Shown one piece after another: positions 10,469 to 21,252 of a DNA stretch of 27,040 nucleotides. Every line of letters begins with the position of its first letter. Positions within the stretch are counted from its first letter, which is position 1. The position numbers and the translations under genes are program-made. A model generated the notes under the pieces. That model was given only the letters and a program-made list of their open reading frames with translations. It made no database searches and was not told the DNA's origin. Source of the DNA: Neelides folsomi (taxonomy: Eukaryota; Arthropoda; Collembola; Neelipleona; Neelidae). Location of the stretch: NCBI GenBank assembly GCA_034687125.1, contig JAQGBZ010000610.1:1-27040 (forward strand), in the 5' to 3' direction.

Positions 10469-12001
10469 TATTAGACGAACGATATTTGATATGAATTATT
10501 TTTGTAAATGCAAATATTTATTCAAAATGATATGATAACTTCGATTTTCCTTACAAGATTTCAAACTTAACCGAAGAGATAGTTTTTGATTTGACGATTA
10601 ACGATTTTGACGAATTTCCTTTTAACTACCTATATATAGTAAAATATAATATAGTAAAATGAATAGGCCAAGAAGAAAAAAGAAAACCTTTGTTGTTATT
10701 CCTTAACTTTTAATATAACATAGCTTTTAAATCCAAATCCAAATGGTGCTGGTGGATTATAAAATGTACAAAAGGAATTAGAGGAGATTTTTGAATATAT
10801 GTATGATATAAATAGTACAATAGACCTTTCAATATGAATTCTAGTATACCAAGGTATTAGTAAATTGGTATTTAACAAACATGTAATTTGAGTAAGGATA
10901 AGATTACAAGTAAATATACCTATTATTTATTTATACTATATTTATATTTACACTTCGTATAACAATAAATAATAAAAATTAATTAGATCCTTTTTAAAAT
11001 ATTTACCACATTGAAATTGAGCCCATTTTTCCAAAAATGAATAAAGTATGCCTAATATTAGATTCCTTATTCAGCGAGAAGAAAATGGTGAGATTAAAAT
11101 TTCCTCCAAAATATTTTCGTTGCTACCATTGTAAATAATTTGGCAGTAATTTTAATCTCATCATTTTCTTCTCACTGACAAATTGAATTGGATATACATT
11201 AAATACATGCGTGTTAATCTACATGATTAATACATATATATTAATAATACATTAATATATGAAACTATTATATCTCTATAATGAAAATAGTATGTTATAT
11301 TTATACACGTGACATATGTTTAGAGTATAGTTGATTCGTTTTTATGTAATTGTTCATATCTTTTTTAATTTTCAACCAATTTTTCTAACAATTTACAAGT
11401 ACATAAATGGTAGTATTTAGCTTTAACCTTCAATGCTACGCTCTACGCTGCTCTGCAAAAAAGTTTACTGTTTAACAAGCTCTTTTGCACGTCAGAACGG
11501 GGATTTCTCCAAATTCTTTTATAACAGTTTTTTTTCAATTCTTATAATGTTGACGAATCTCGTGAGTAAACAAAGAGAACCGACCCCTCAATTACAAAAT
11601 TTCTCTTCTCGTTTATAAGATGGCGGCGATTTTCCAAATTAGAAATAGTATTACTAAAGAGAAACCCAAAAGATAAAATCATGGTTCCTCAATGACTCCC
11701 AATATTTTAATGACTGTTTAAACATTTCAGCTTATAGTTTACGACCTTTGCGACATAATATCTTAATATATTAAAATACGATACGATTGATTGATAAAAC
11801 GAAGTAATCTCTGGATCCCCCTATATATTGGATAAAAAATTGTTAAAAAATATTTAATAAATTTATTCCAAGTCATGCCAAATTCAAATGTCAAACAATT
11901 TGAGTCATCTTTAATCTTTTGTGCCATTCGTCTCCAGCAATTAGTAGTAGTAGAAATTTTTAAAAGATTCTGAAAAAAATTGTAATACATATATAAGGAT
12001 A
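10469..12001. other. Intergenic region before the IR array
   Basis: No gene is supported. Contains the hairpin at 11072-11178, AAGATGGCGGC at 11618-11628 (a YY1/Pho-type motif around an ATG whose frame closes after 18 codons), and a plausible minus-strand poly(A) signal for the first IR gene at 11862-11867. Minus-strand frames at 10696-10878 and 11763-11990 show no family features. Confidence 0.5.
11072..11178. repeat. Long imperfect palindrome (snap-back hairpin)
   Basis: The arm starting at 11072 (TCAGCGAGAAGAAAATGGTG, continuing to about 11102) is the reverse complement, with two or so mismatches, of the arm 11148-11178. Pairing continues inward with CCAAAATATTT against AAATAATTTGG, leaving a loop of roughly 20 bases. 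This is either a short snap-back MITE or a hairpin RNA gene such as a miRNA precursor; the sequence alone does not decide. Confidence 0.8.
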
Positions 12002-13984
12002 TTAGTTTACGATACTACTATGTAATTTGAATAAATAATAAATTTTATTTGTGATTACATATGAAATTGAAATAGTTAATCCAACTATTAAAATATAAAA
12101 AGCGCCCTTTAAGTTCACCAACTTAAGCTTTTTTGGTCCATCTTCAGCGAATTGAACAAAGTTATCGTATTTGGAGTTTAATTTACGTTTCATACTTTCA
12201 GCTCTCACGGATTCAAGGGCTGAATAAATCATTCGATCCACAATTCCCATGTCTAAATAAACTTTGAGAACGCGATCAAAATTTTTACTAAAAATTGCCT
12301 TTGGTTCAAAAGCCCATCCAGAAGAATGAGGTGAAAAAGTTGCTTCTTTGGATTTAACAAATGGATTTCTTCTTGTTTTTGTACTGAAGTTTAGATTTAT
12401 TAAATATTCAAATATTATTTCAAATCCAATGCAAGCAAAATCTGATTTAAGTGTTTTAACCAAACACTTAACGGAATTTCTTTCAAAACTCATTTTAAGC
12501 GCAATCTTCGTATAAATAATACTTGTTGATTTGCGCATGTTTTCTTCGGCTGCTCCACCAATTGCAACGCTTTCCAACCCAAATTTATACGATTTTGAAT
12601 TGACGAGTTGGACAAAGGTTTCTGGCTGAATTTGTTTAACCGGAAATGCAAGAAACCCAAATAATTTGGATTTGTATCCTGTTACAATTACAATTGTGAA
12701 AAAAAGCCAAAAACAAGCCAAAAGCCTTCCAGCTTGAAATGAATTTACAGGAATTGAATCATGAGCATTTTCAATTAAATTACCAAAAACAAGATTTAAA
12801 TTGCTCTTAATTGATAATTTATTGTAATTCAGATAAGAGATTAAGCAAAATGTTTCCAATATCGATAGCGAGGCGATCAATAAGAAAAACCATGAATTTT
12901 GTGCAAAGGGCCAAATAATTGCTTTCCAAGAGTAAATAGGAACAGGTTCAGAAACGATAAAAACAATTCTTACAAAGAGAAATGGTTTAGAAAATCCTAA
13001 AACTTTGCTTCTTGAATAAACTTGTCCACATGTTAGTCCCAAATCTGCTCTATTATCAATAATATCTCCAACACTTCCAGTCCAACTTCCATTTTTCAAT
13101 TTCGTACCTGAATTTCCACCAATTCCAGTCATTAGCGTGTAAGTAAAATTGAATATTTGTTTAAAATCGTAGATTAAAGAAGATTGGAATCCTCCTTTAA
13201 ACTCCAATTTCCCAAATTTTGAATAAATAACATCCGCCGCCATTTTGATTTTTGATGGTGTGCTTATTCTAATTTTCCTTCCTTGGAAATTATTTAAACC
13301 ATCCGGGAATAAAATTTCTAATTTATCAATTGTAGAATCAAACAAGTCAATTTTGGATTCTGTCATTTTAAGTAAAATTGTTCTTTTAAATTTTTCAGCA
13401 GCGCAAAAGTGGCATCGGGTACTTATTACTATTTGAAATTCCTTTTCATTTTTTTCTTCACTTGCTACAACCCGAAATTTTATTTTTTCAATAAATTTCA
13501 TTTTTAATATTTCGTTAACAATTGAATCATCAGGCAAAATAAATAAAAAATAATCGATATGCTTTTGAGTTATTGGACCAAAATTAGGAATAAGAAATCT
13601 AGATAACTTTAACGACGTTTCTTTTGATGTAGAATTTATGAATAAAATCGTCATAGCGCATCTTTTAGTCAATTTATGAACATGGTTAAAAGATGAAATT
13701 GTAATGTTTGAAGCATAATTAAAATTAAAAAATAAATTTGTAAGTCTTTCCTTAAGATAATCGAAATACAAGAAATCCACAGATTCCCGTAATGTAAAAT
13801 AATCATTAATAAATATTATGTCACATAAATGAAAATGATTTTTTATTAGTAAATTAGTGAATTTGTTCAAATTATTAAACGGCGTTTTTATTTTGACAGA
13901 AATTATTTTATTTGTTTCACACAGAGTCATACAGGTAATTATTGCCAATATTTTAAACAATACAAATTTATTTAATTTGCACAT
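12002..13984 (-). CDS. Divergent ionotropic receptor (IR), copy 1, intronless
   Basis: A single exon of 660 codons. IRs are ligand-gated cation channels related to ionotropic glutamate receptors, used mainly in chemosensation. A signal peptide is at about 1-24 (FKILAIITCMTLC). The amino-terminal region contains KRCAMTIL (Cys109) and a CHFC motif at 191-194. S1 of the ligand-binding domain begins near RKIRISTPSK (236) and runs through LKNGSWTGSVGDII and SRSKVLGFSKPF. M1 is at about 364-384, the pore loop near 395-411, M3 at about 419-447 (GRLLACFWLFFTIVIVTGYK) and M4 at about 626-650 after LKGAFYIL. S2 contains KSKEATFSPHSSGWAFEPKA and DMGIVDRMIY. M3 lacks the SYTANLAAF signature of iGluRs, as expected for divergent IRs. 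It is first in a minus-strand array and the most divergent of the three intact copies (for example its C-tail and the CAAE after CHF). The start is the first ATG before the signal peptide. Confidence 0.9.
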   Translation of the reverse strand: MCKLNKFVLFKILAIITCMTLCETNKIISVKIKTPFNNLNKFTNLLIKNHFHLCDIIFINDYFTLRESVDFLYFDYLKERLTNLFFNFNYASNITISSFNHVHKLTKRCAMTILFINSTSKETSLKLSRFLIPNFGPITQKHIDYFLFILPDDSIVNEILKMKFIEKIKFRVVASEEKNEKEFQIVISTRCHFCAAEKFKRTILLKMTESKIDLFDSTIDKLEILFPDGLNNFQGRKIRISTPSKIKMAADVIYSKFGKLEFKGGFQSSLIYDFKQIFNFTYTLMTGIGGNSGTKLKNGSWTGSVGDIIDNRADLGLTCGQVYSRSKVLGFSKPFLFVRIVFIVSEPVPIYSWKAIIWPFAQNSWFFLLIASLSILETFCLISYLNYNKLSIKSNLNLVFGNLIENAHDSIPVNSFQAGRLLACFWLFFTIVIVTGYKSKLFGFLAFPVKQIQPETFVQLVNSKSYKFGLESVAIGGAAEENMRKSTSIIYTKIALKMSFERNSVKCLVKTLKSDFACIGFEIIFEYLINLNFSTKTRRNPFVKSKEATFSPHSSGWAFEPKAIFSKNFDRVLKVYLDMGIVDRMIYSALESVRAESMKRKLNSKYDNFVQFAEDGPKKLKLVNLKGAFYILIVGLTISISYVITNKIYYLFKLHSSIVN

Positions 13985-14717
13985 TGTAATAGTTTCATAA
14001 ATTTACAGTAAAATCAAATAATTTTAATTATATTTATTAAAAAATAATCAAATAGAATATTAAAAAAATTTATGTATGAAAAATTTGAAACGGACTATAA
14101 AAAATTATGATCTATGTAGTATAGTAAATTTAATTTATCAAAATTTTCGGATAAAATTAATTGGTACAGTATCTTAGATTTTTAATATATATAAAGCTAT
14201 ATGTGTTTATAATTATCTATTTGTTAGCATTTCCATTTTCTGTAAATGCTTCGCAATTTCATATCAGATTGCTTGATTGCTGAATTTATTAATTATTACA
14301 ATAAGATTATCCCAATTAATTACAGGTTAATTCTATAAGTATTAACTTTTAATGCATTAACAATAATTGATGAAGAAATGAAAGGGAAATGAATTTTTAA
14401 AAATTAAAATCCTTTATTATCTAAAAGGTATTTAATTGAGCAAAATTTTAATCTTCTCTTATAAATAATTTGCGGTAAATACAGAATACAACATACTTTT
14501 TTGTAATAAACTTCTTAAAAATAAATTGATTTGAATAATTTTATTTGAATTCAACACGAATTCACAATCAGTCGAGAATATTTTTAACTTATTTCTTATG
14601 CTAGGTAATCCATCATAAATACATACATATATACAGTACTCAGACATTCTTTCAATGATTCAAAACATTTCAATAAAACATTGAATTGAAATATACCAAC
14701 TTTAACGATGAATAAAT
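13985..14717. other. Intergenic region upstream of IR copy 1
   Basis: AT-rich. It must contain the promoter of the minus-strand IR, but no TATA box or other motif stands out. No gene is seen. Confidence 0.6.
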
Positions 14718-15525
14718 AGCTATGCCACTCCTCGGAAGCGTTCCAAGGAGCGCTTCTGGGAACGTTTCCATGCCAGAGACATGGTTCCCGGGAACGCTGG
14801 TGGGAACACGTATGTATCGGAATGTATGGGAGCATTCCCATGATCGTTCCCGGGAGTTCCCGGGAACCCATATATGGGAGTGTTCCCGCGAATACGGCAA
14901 CATTATGAATAAACTCATCCCCAAATCCACCTAGCCAAAGAGTTGGCATTTAGCGTCAATTAAAAATTAAATTCTCATATTGCCCATAATGTATTTTTTT
15001 AATTGAAAATCAGTTTAGGTAATAGTTGTATTTGACACCCATTTGCATTTCCTGGGTTCATTCAATTTATTATAATATAGATTAGATTTACCTACACAAA
15101 TTGAATTGCTATAGATTATACTTATATAAAATTATGATTATCTATTAATTCAATTCTTTGCCTCAAACACAAACAATGATCGTTATTTAAATTACATTAA
15201 AACGATGTTTTAATACTCTTTCCAGAAGAACCTATAAATGAGAAAATATTTATAACAGAATAATGGACAATATATATGAGAAATTCTCATTATGATATGA
15301 TGCTAAAGTGACGAAGTTAACTGTTAAGGTTGCTTTTGAGAGTACTAAACACAAAATAAGTTTAATCACAGATGGTTCCATATACGGTATTGTTGCCGTA
15401 TTCCAGGGTATGCTCCCATACATTCCCATATGTGCGTGTTCCCACCAGTGTTCTCTGGAACCACGTCTCTGGCTTGGGAACGTTCCCGGGAACGCTCCTG
15501 GGGCGCTCACGAGGAGGTCATTCCT
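14718..15525. mobile_element. GC-rich fold-back (inverted-repeat) element
   Basis: The segment 14718-14902 and the reverse complement of 15390-15525 match along most of their length: ATGCC/ATGAC ends, CTCCTCG, GCCAGAGAC[A/G]TGGTTC, CTGGTGGGAACACG, GGAATGTATGGGAGCAT and GAATACGGCAACA at the inner ends. They flank about 490 bases of ordinary AT-rich DNA. The left arm holds about 50 bases more than the right. Both arms are far richer in GC than anything nearby and carry the palindrome GTTCCCGGGAAC (14784-14795 and 15482-15493), with related copies between. No transposase is encoded, so it would be a non-autonomous fold-back element, or two inverted copies of a shorter repeat. Open frames over it are by-products of the repeat. 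Confidence 0.72.
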
Positions 15526-16883
15526 ACTTACACGTAATCGAAGGCGCGTATTGGAGAAGCCACATTGAAATATAATATAATTTAATTCAAACGAATTCTC
15601 AATATCTTAATTGTACTTAATAAATAATCTATTCATTAATTATAATAAATATCTCATTACTTGCATGACTATGAAATAAATATCAAATGATATCATATCA
15701 GTATATCAGTTATCAGTCGTGTCATTTTTGTCATATATATGGTACAATATAATAATTATAAAACGATAAATTGCGTCATTTCTTTAAAGAAAATCGACAT
15801 TACATAAACTTGATTTGATATTATTTTAATTAGGTTAGATTATTTTCATGTGCTCATTATTGATTATTATTGATTATGTGTCGGTAAGTTTAGGGAATTT
15901 AGATTCAAGGCTATATAATGAACTTTTAATGTGTCCTTGTATAGTATGCATGTATAATGATTGATTTATTGATTGCGAATCAAGCATGAATATATTATAC
16001 ACTACCCATTATTTGTAATATTTATTTGTTATTTATGGCAAATAGAGTAGAAATTAAAAATTATTAAAAACAGCATTATATTTACTAATGCAAGTTCGAG
16101 TTTATTTTACTTATTTTATCCACAAAAATATTTATTTCAAATTTATTCTTCTCCTCTAAACTGAAATAATACAAAACATATGTCGAGACCGACGAAAGAA
16201 TCTGTAATAAAAGAATTTATTTTTAAATAAATATTGATTGGTGAATTAGGTATAATCTTAATGTATCCGATTCATAAAAACTAATGCGTTGTGAACTTAG
16301 CGACAGTGAAATGGTATTTAATTGATATTAGAGTTAAATGAGCATATATATATAACTTATCCTTACATTTATGATTATTTTTCTGATAAGATTAAAATAA
16401 TTTTTGAGACACAATCTTAGGATATAGTAAGAGACACACTTTTAGGATATTTTGTAAGTATTGGAACTTGGAAATCGATTGTAGTGTGTGTGTTTTGGGT
16501 ATTCAGCTAACTTGGACGTCGACTATTCGGCTAACTTGCACCTCGGCTTTCGGCTAACTTGGAGATGCCTAAATTTACACTGTTTTACAATATTTTTAAT
16601 GTTAAAATTTTTACATAATTTTTAGAATACTGCAATATCTACTAATTCCGACAATTCCGAGGGTGCATACAGAATATTCTTATATTAAATGTTAATGTTT
16701 AATTAATTACTTACAAAGTACCACCTCACTTTGTTTAGATATTTTAGTATAATATCTATAAGTCATTTAAGTAATAAAGCAATTATTTAAGTAAAAATTT
16801 AAAATAATCAGTTTATTTACTATACTATCATATATATAAATAAATTTTATATTTGCCTAATTTATGCTTACAGTATGCGATCT
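15526..16883. other. Intergenic region between fold-back element and IR copy 2
   Basis: AT-rich with no gene. It contains the small tandem repeat at 16500-16566 and a likely minus-strand poly(A) signal (TTTATT on plus, 16812-16817) about 70 bases beyond the IR copy 2 stop. Confidence 0.6.
16500..16566. repeat. Short tandem repeat, three TTCGGCTAACTTG units
   Basis: Three successive units share TTC[A/G]GCTAACTTG[G/C]A, spaced about 26 and 23 bases apart and separated by CG-containing linkers (CGTCGACTA, CCTCGGCT). The block is richer in GC than its surroundings. Confidence 0.75.
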
Positions 16884-18908
16884 TTATTTCCAAAAGGTAG
16901 TTAACTTTAAGAATTGAACATTCGAAACATTATTTGTATAATATTTACTATATAACATTTCAATAAAAATTACGTATAAAAAAGAAATAAACGATCCAAA
17001 GAAAAGTATATAAAAAGCGCCTTTTAAGTTCTCAAATTTTAGTTTTTTAAGTCTATCAAAATCAAATTGAAATAAGGGTTTTTTTCCAGAATCATTTTCC
17101 CATTTGATTCTTTCTGCTCTGACAGATTCAAAGGCCAAATAAATCATTCTATCAATAATCCCCATGTCTAAATAAGATTTGAGAACATGATCAAAATTTT
17201 GTCTAAAAATTGCTTTTGGTTCATAAGCCCATCCAGAAACATGAGGTGAAAATGTTGCTTCTTTGGATCTAATAAATGGATTTGTTCTTGTTCTTGTACT
17301 GAAATTTCTATAAAAAATATATCTAGTTTGCATTTCATACGCAATGCAAGCAAAATCGGAATTTAATGTTTTGAGAAAACATTCAATTGAATTCCGTTCA
17401 TAACTCATTTTGCTTGTTATTTCTGTATAAACATAACTTGTTGATTTGCGCATGTTTGCTTCTCCAGATCCACCAATGACTGCGAGTTCTAAACCAAACT
17501 TGTACGTTTTAGAATTCACTAGCTGTAAAAATGTTTCAGGTCGTTTTTGTACCGTTGGAAATACGAGGAATCCGAAAAGTTTGGATTTATATCCTGTTAT
17601 GATTACAATTGTAACAAGGAGCCAAAAGGTTACTAACAATCTTCCAGCTTGGAATGAGTTAGATGGAATTGAATCATAGGAATTTTCAACCAAATTGCCA
17701 AAGACAACATTTAAATTATTCTTTATTGAGAAATTCCTGAATTTCAAATACGAAATTAAGCAAAATGCCGCAAATGTGAGGAAACATGAAATTAATAGAA
17801 AAGCCCATGAAACAAATGTAAATGGCCAAATGATGGCTTCCCAAGAATAAAATTCCGAAGGCTGAGAAACTGAAAAAATAATTCGTAAAAATAAAAATGG
17901 CCGAGTGAATCCCAATACTTTGCTCCTTGATAAAATTTGTCCACAGGTAAAACACAAGTCAGCACGATTGTGAATAATGTCCCCGACGCTTCCGATCCAA
18001 CTTCCATTTTTTAATTGAACACCCGAATTTCCCCCAATTCCAGTAATTAGAATGTAAGAAAAATTAAATATTTTTTCAAAATCGTTAATTAAATACATTT
18101 GGAATCCCCTTTTGAATTTATACTTTCCAAATGGTAATTCTTCAAGTTCAGCTGTCATTGCAATCTTTGTTGGTGAACTTATTCGGATGGTTCTTTTAAA
18201 ATAGTCGTTTAGATAATCGGGATACAACTCACACAATTTAACATTTGAATAAAACAATTTTAGCTGGGATAATGTTATTTTAAACAAAATTATTCTTTTC
18301 GGTTCTTTTGGATTACAAAAATGGCATTTTGTGCTTAAAATTAACTGGAATTTGTTTTCAATTTTTGAAACACTTGAAACTATTCGAAACTTTAATTTCT
18401 TAGTAAAATCCATTTCTAATATTTTTTCAACTAATGAATCTTCAGGTGAATTAAATAAGAAATAATCAATGTCTTTGAAAATAATTGGTCCAAATTTTGG
18501 AATAAGAAGTTGTGATAAATTGTATGACGTTTCGGTTGAAGTTGAATTTAGAAACAAAATTGTTAAAACGCACCTTTTAGACGTGTATTTATGAACGTGA
18601 TTGAATGAAGAAATAGTTTTATTTACATCACAATTGTAATTAAAAAATGGATTTATGAAGTATTCATTTAAGTCATTATTTAAAATATATTCAACTGAAT
18701 CTTTGAATGATAAAGAATTATGAATTATCGCTACATCACAAGACATAAAATGATTTTTTAATATGAAATCATTAAAGTTATTCAATAATAAATTGCGGGG
18801 TCCTTTAAATTTAAAATAATTTAGTTCATTTTTACAATAGCAAATGTTTATTAAAATAAAAATAACGATAATCAATATTTTTGAAAATGTTGTGTTCATT
18901 TTAATCAT
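16884..18908 (-). CDS. Divergent ionotropic receptor (IR), copy 2, intronless
   Basis: A single exon of 674 codons with the same architecture as copy 1. A signal peptide (ILIIVIFILINICYC) precedes KNELNYFKFKG. The amino-terminal domain has NHFMSCDVAIIH, KRCVLTILFLNSTSTETS and CHFC at 195-198. S1 runs from FKRTIRISSPTKIA (238) through LKNGSWIGSVGD and SRSKVLGFTRPF. M1 is at about 366-388, the pore region near 400-414, M3 at about 421-450 (AGRLLVTFWLLVTIVIITGY) and M4 at about 629-653. S2 contains RSKEATFSPHVSGWAYEPKA and DMGIIDRMIYLAFESVRAER. It is clearly closest to copy 3, with near-identical stretches in the amino-terminal domain and S2. The first ATG is used; the methionine at residue 4 is an equally possible start. 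A long C-terminal extension after M4 (KYYTNNVSNVQFLK) is not shared with copy 3. Confidence 0.92.
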   Translation of the reverse strand: MIKMNTTFSKILIIVIFILINICYCKNELNYFKFKGPRNLLLNNFNDFILKNHFMSCDVAIIHNSLSFKDSVEYILNNDLNEYFINPFFNYNCDVNKTISSFNHVHKYTSKRCVLTILFLNSTSTETSYNLSQLLIPKFGPIIFKDIDYFLFNSPEDSLVEKILEMDFTKKLKFRIVSSVSKIENKFQLILSTKCHFCNPKEPKRIILFKITLSQLKLFYSNVKLCELYPDYLNDYFKRTIRISSPTKIAMTAELEELPFGKYKFKRGFQMYLINDFEKIFNFSYILITGIGGNSGVQLKNGSWIGSVGDIIHNRADLCFTCGQILSRSKVLGFTRPFLFLRIIFSVSQPSEFYSWEAIIWPFTFVSWAFLLISCFLTFAAFCLISYLKFRNFSIKNNLNVVFGNLVENSYDSIPSNSFQAGRLLVTFWLLVTIVIITGYKSKLFGFLVFPTVQKRPETFLQLVNSKTYKFGLELAVIGGSGEANMRKSTSYVYTEITSKMSYERNSIECFLKTLNSDFACIAYEMQTRYIFYRNFSTRTRTNPFIRSKEATFSPHVSGWAYEPKAIFRQNFDHVLKSYLDMGIIDRMIYLAFESVRAERIKWENDSGKKPLFQFDFDRLKKLKFENLKGAFYILFFGSFISFLYVIFIEMLYSKYYTNNVSNVQFLKLTTFWK

Positions 18909-20183
18909 AAAAAATATTAATTTGCAAAATATTCGTCACGTAATATTTTCTGAAATATTTTAAAATTGTTTTATCAATCTACATTGTATAAGATTATTTA
19001 TATAAAATATTTTTTATATATTAAATTATAACACAAGATATTCAATTAGGTAGGTACTTATTATTTTGTTTTCAGTTTTTCATTGTTAACTAACATTTTC
19101 GTTCAAATTTAGATTTTAGATAGTATTATATAACTTATCAATTTATTATCTTGTTTTTACGCATTATTGTTTTATATAGATTTCATTTTAGATAAAAAAT
19201 AATTATATTTTCACATAACCATTAAATGTGTACGTTTGATTTAGAGGCCATGGCCATCAAGTGCATTATTGAAAATGTTCAACAAGTGCATGCATATCAA
19301 AATATAAGCAAAATCCGTAAAAAATGTTATTTTTTCTATTAAAAGCAGACCCTGTTGGGAAGTTTAAAAAATCACTTGCTGTTCTAAACTTAATGTTATT
19401 TAATTATAGCTTCAAAGAAATTGTGAATATAGTGTAATTGAATATTATTTTTTCAAAAAATATTTAGGAATGCATGGGAATAGTCAACACCCATGGGAAT
19501 ACCCATAAAAATTGTTAGACAATCAATTATTAGTACATTAATTTTTTATATTACTGTCAAAATAACGAGGATGATGTATGTATATTATGCAAAATAAAAC
19601 ACATTGCATTTGCATACAAGGTATATATTATGTACTTTAAGTTGGTAGCATACTATGGATACGCTAACTATGTGATGAGTGATGAATGATGAGTAATTAT
19701 AGTATATCTTACTATTTATCCGGGATTACTTCGCAACACCTTCAATTCTGTGCCTACCAAACATACGACAGTCGCTTATTTATCCAAACCTAATCTAACT
19801 TATCTAAATAGGATATCAGTGTATTTCCTAACAAGGACCCTGGGCGTATTCCTTTAAGTCCGCAAATCAAGCTCCGACCGGATTGAGAAAATTGACATAG
19901 TGACCAGAGTCGGGATTTGTTTGGTCCCATCAAAATCAAAAGGTCAATCCGAGGAATGTGAAATTTCACGGAGTGGTTTTGGAGTGGCACAAGCGGAAAC
20001 TTCAAATTTTTCCATTTTCCTTTTCCTCAAATTAAACACTTTTAATTTCAATTACTCTTTGGCTGACGTTCTCGCGCCCATTTCGTTAACTAAAGGTAAT
20101 TAACTATTTATTAAATGATCAATTCAATTATTTAATAGTGTTAATTGTAATAATTTAATGAATAATTAATTATTTTAAATTAG
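18909..20183. other. Intergenic region and leader of the Myb/SANT copy
   Basis: 18909-19830 is AT-rich with nothing recognised, apart from a small ATGGGAATA/ATGGGTG cluster near 19474-19507. From about 19836 the base composition becomes more balanced, probably the 5' leader of the broken Myb/SANT-like gene. It ends at 20095 with an AAAG donor (GTAATT), and an 88-base intron runs to 20183. Confidence 0.5.
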
Positions 20184-20880
20184 ATGCTTGACAAGAGCAA
20201 GAAAATGGCCATCCTCGAGAAAAGGAACATCCTATTTGGTCAGCTGAGCAACAACGTCTTTGACACCGATCGTGAGAAGGCGTGGAAGGAGGTTCTTACC
20301 CTTGCACAGTCGAGGGAATGCTTTGCAAACTAGATTGGCAATTCATGAGGGACAAAGGATGGGGAGAATGGAAAAGACAAGTGATGGTATTTATTTTATT
20401 TATTAAAATTGATTACAATTAACAATTTAATAATTACAATTAACTAATATTATTCTTAATTGTATATATTACCATAATTTTGTTTTTTCTGCCGATGTAG
20501 GTCAAGCACGATCGGTCAAAAAAGACGGGTGGAAGGCGGAAAAGAATTTGAGCTTGATGAAGTGGATCTCAAAGTGATTAAAATAATTGGAAAGGATTCT
20601 GTCATTCTCGATGGGTTTGGGGTTGGAGAAAGCCTGGAAGCCGAGAATCACTCTCAAAATCAAATACCTTGAGCGTAAATGATGAAAACTCTGACCCAGC
20701 ACTGTCGTCCAAATCCTCAAAGACCAAAAACGTTTAACGATGAGAAGTCGATGAAGACCTGTATCGGACTAAGCGGATGAAGATACTGGATCTTCAGATC
20801 AGAAGGGAATCTCTTCTTGTGTATGAATTGGAGGTTAAACATAATACAGGGCCATCGAAACACACTAAAGACTTTTACTA
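20184..20880 (+). pseudogene. Broken Myb/SANT-like (zeste-type) DNA-binding gene copy
   Basis: Exon 20184-20380 begins after TTAG and encodes LDKSKKMAILEKRNILFGQL, then DREKAWKEVLTLA. This is the pattern of the Myb/SANT-like domain of zeste-type proteins, which are also common in transposon-derived genes. A stop (TAG, 20331-20333) interrupts it; in another frame the sequence continues CKLDWQFMRDKGWGEWKRQ up to the GTGATG donor at 20381. The next exon, from 20501, gives VKHDRSKKTGG. After a frameshift it continues KEFELDEVDLKVIKIIGKDS and stops near 20671. In a further frame it ends RTKRMKILDLQIRRESLLVY, with a final stop at about 20878-20880. Several breaks show that it no longer encodes one protein. 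Retained intron-like segments argue against a processed copy. It lies on plus between minus-strand IR genes and is more GC-rich than they are, as expected for an inserted element-derived gene. Confidence 0.75.
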
Positions 20881-21034
20881 ATTAACTTGTTTATTATTTA
20901 ATCCTAAATGTTCATTAGTATGTATTATTGTTGAAAACGTAATTGTTTTTTTAAATAAATTAACAATTAAAACAAAATTTCTGGTTTTGTGTTTTAATCA
21001 CAATTAATAATCAGTTAAACAATAAAATTCCAAA

Positions 21035-21244
21035 ACTGATCAACCTTTTATTGGACAGTGACAAAATGAAGAAAATTCTTAACCGACTTGGAAAGTCAAC
21101 TTTAAAGAATGTCAATTCACATTATAAATTATATATACATTATAAAGACAGCTAACTTAAATATAATAGGCTATGAAAAATTAAAAACGGGCTCAAAAAT
21201 TATTTCAAAAAACCCACTGTTCAACCTAATATTGGACGAACTGT
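21035..21244. repeat. Paired 25-base direct repeat, possible MITE remnant
   Basis: ACTGATCAACCTTTTATTGG at 21035-21054 (continuing ACAGTG) and ACTGTTCAACCTAATATTGG at 21216-21235 (continuing ACGAACTGT) are near copies in the same orientation, 181 bases apart, bracketing AT-rich DNA. The right copy is partly palindromic. No coding content is seen between them. Confidence 0.5.
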
Positions 21245-21252
21245 ATTTTAAT

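Noticed and set aside
11618..11690. ATG inside AAGATGGCGGC with an 18-codon frame
   Set aside because: Attractive start context and YY1-like motif, but no downstream exon could be recognised.
11763..11990. 75-codon minus-strand frame after IR copy 1
   Set aside because: No similarity to IR or other families, and it lies where the IR 3' untranslated region is expected.
14596..14949. Open frames across the GC-rich repeat (also 15250-15575)
   Set aside because: The translations are by-products of GGGAAC/GTTCCC repeats on both strands, in several frames at once.
16884..18908. Short frames inside the IR genes (for example 17716-17955, 17446-17679)
   Set aside because: Shadows of the IR coding frame.
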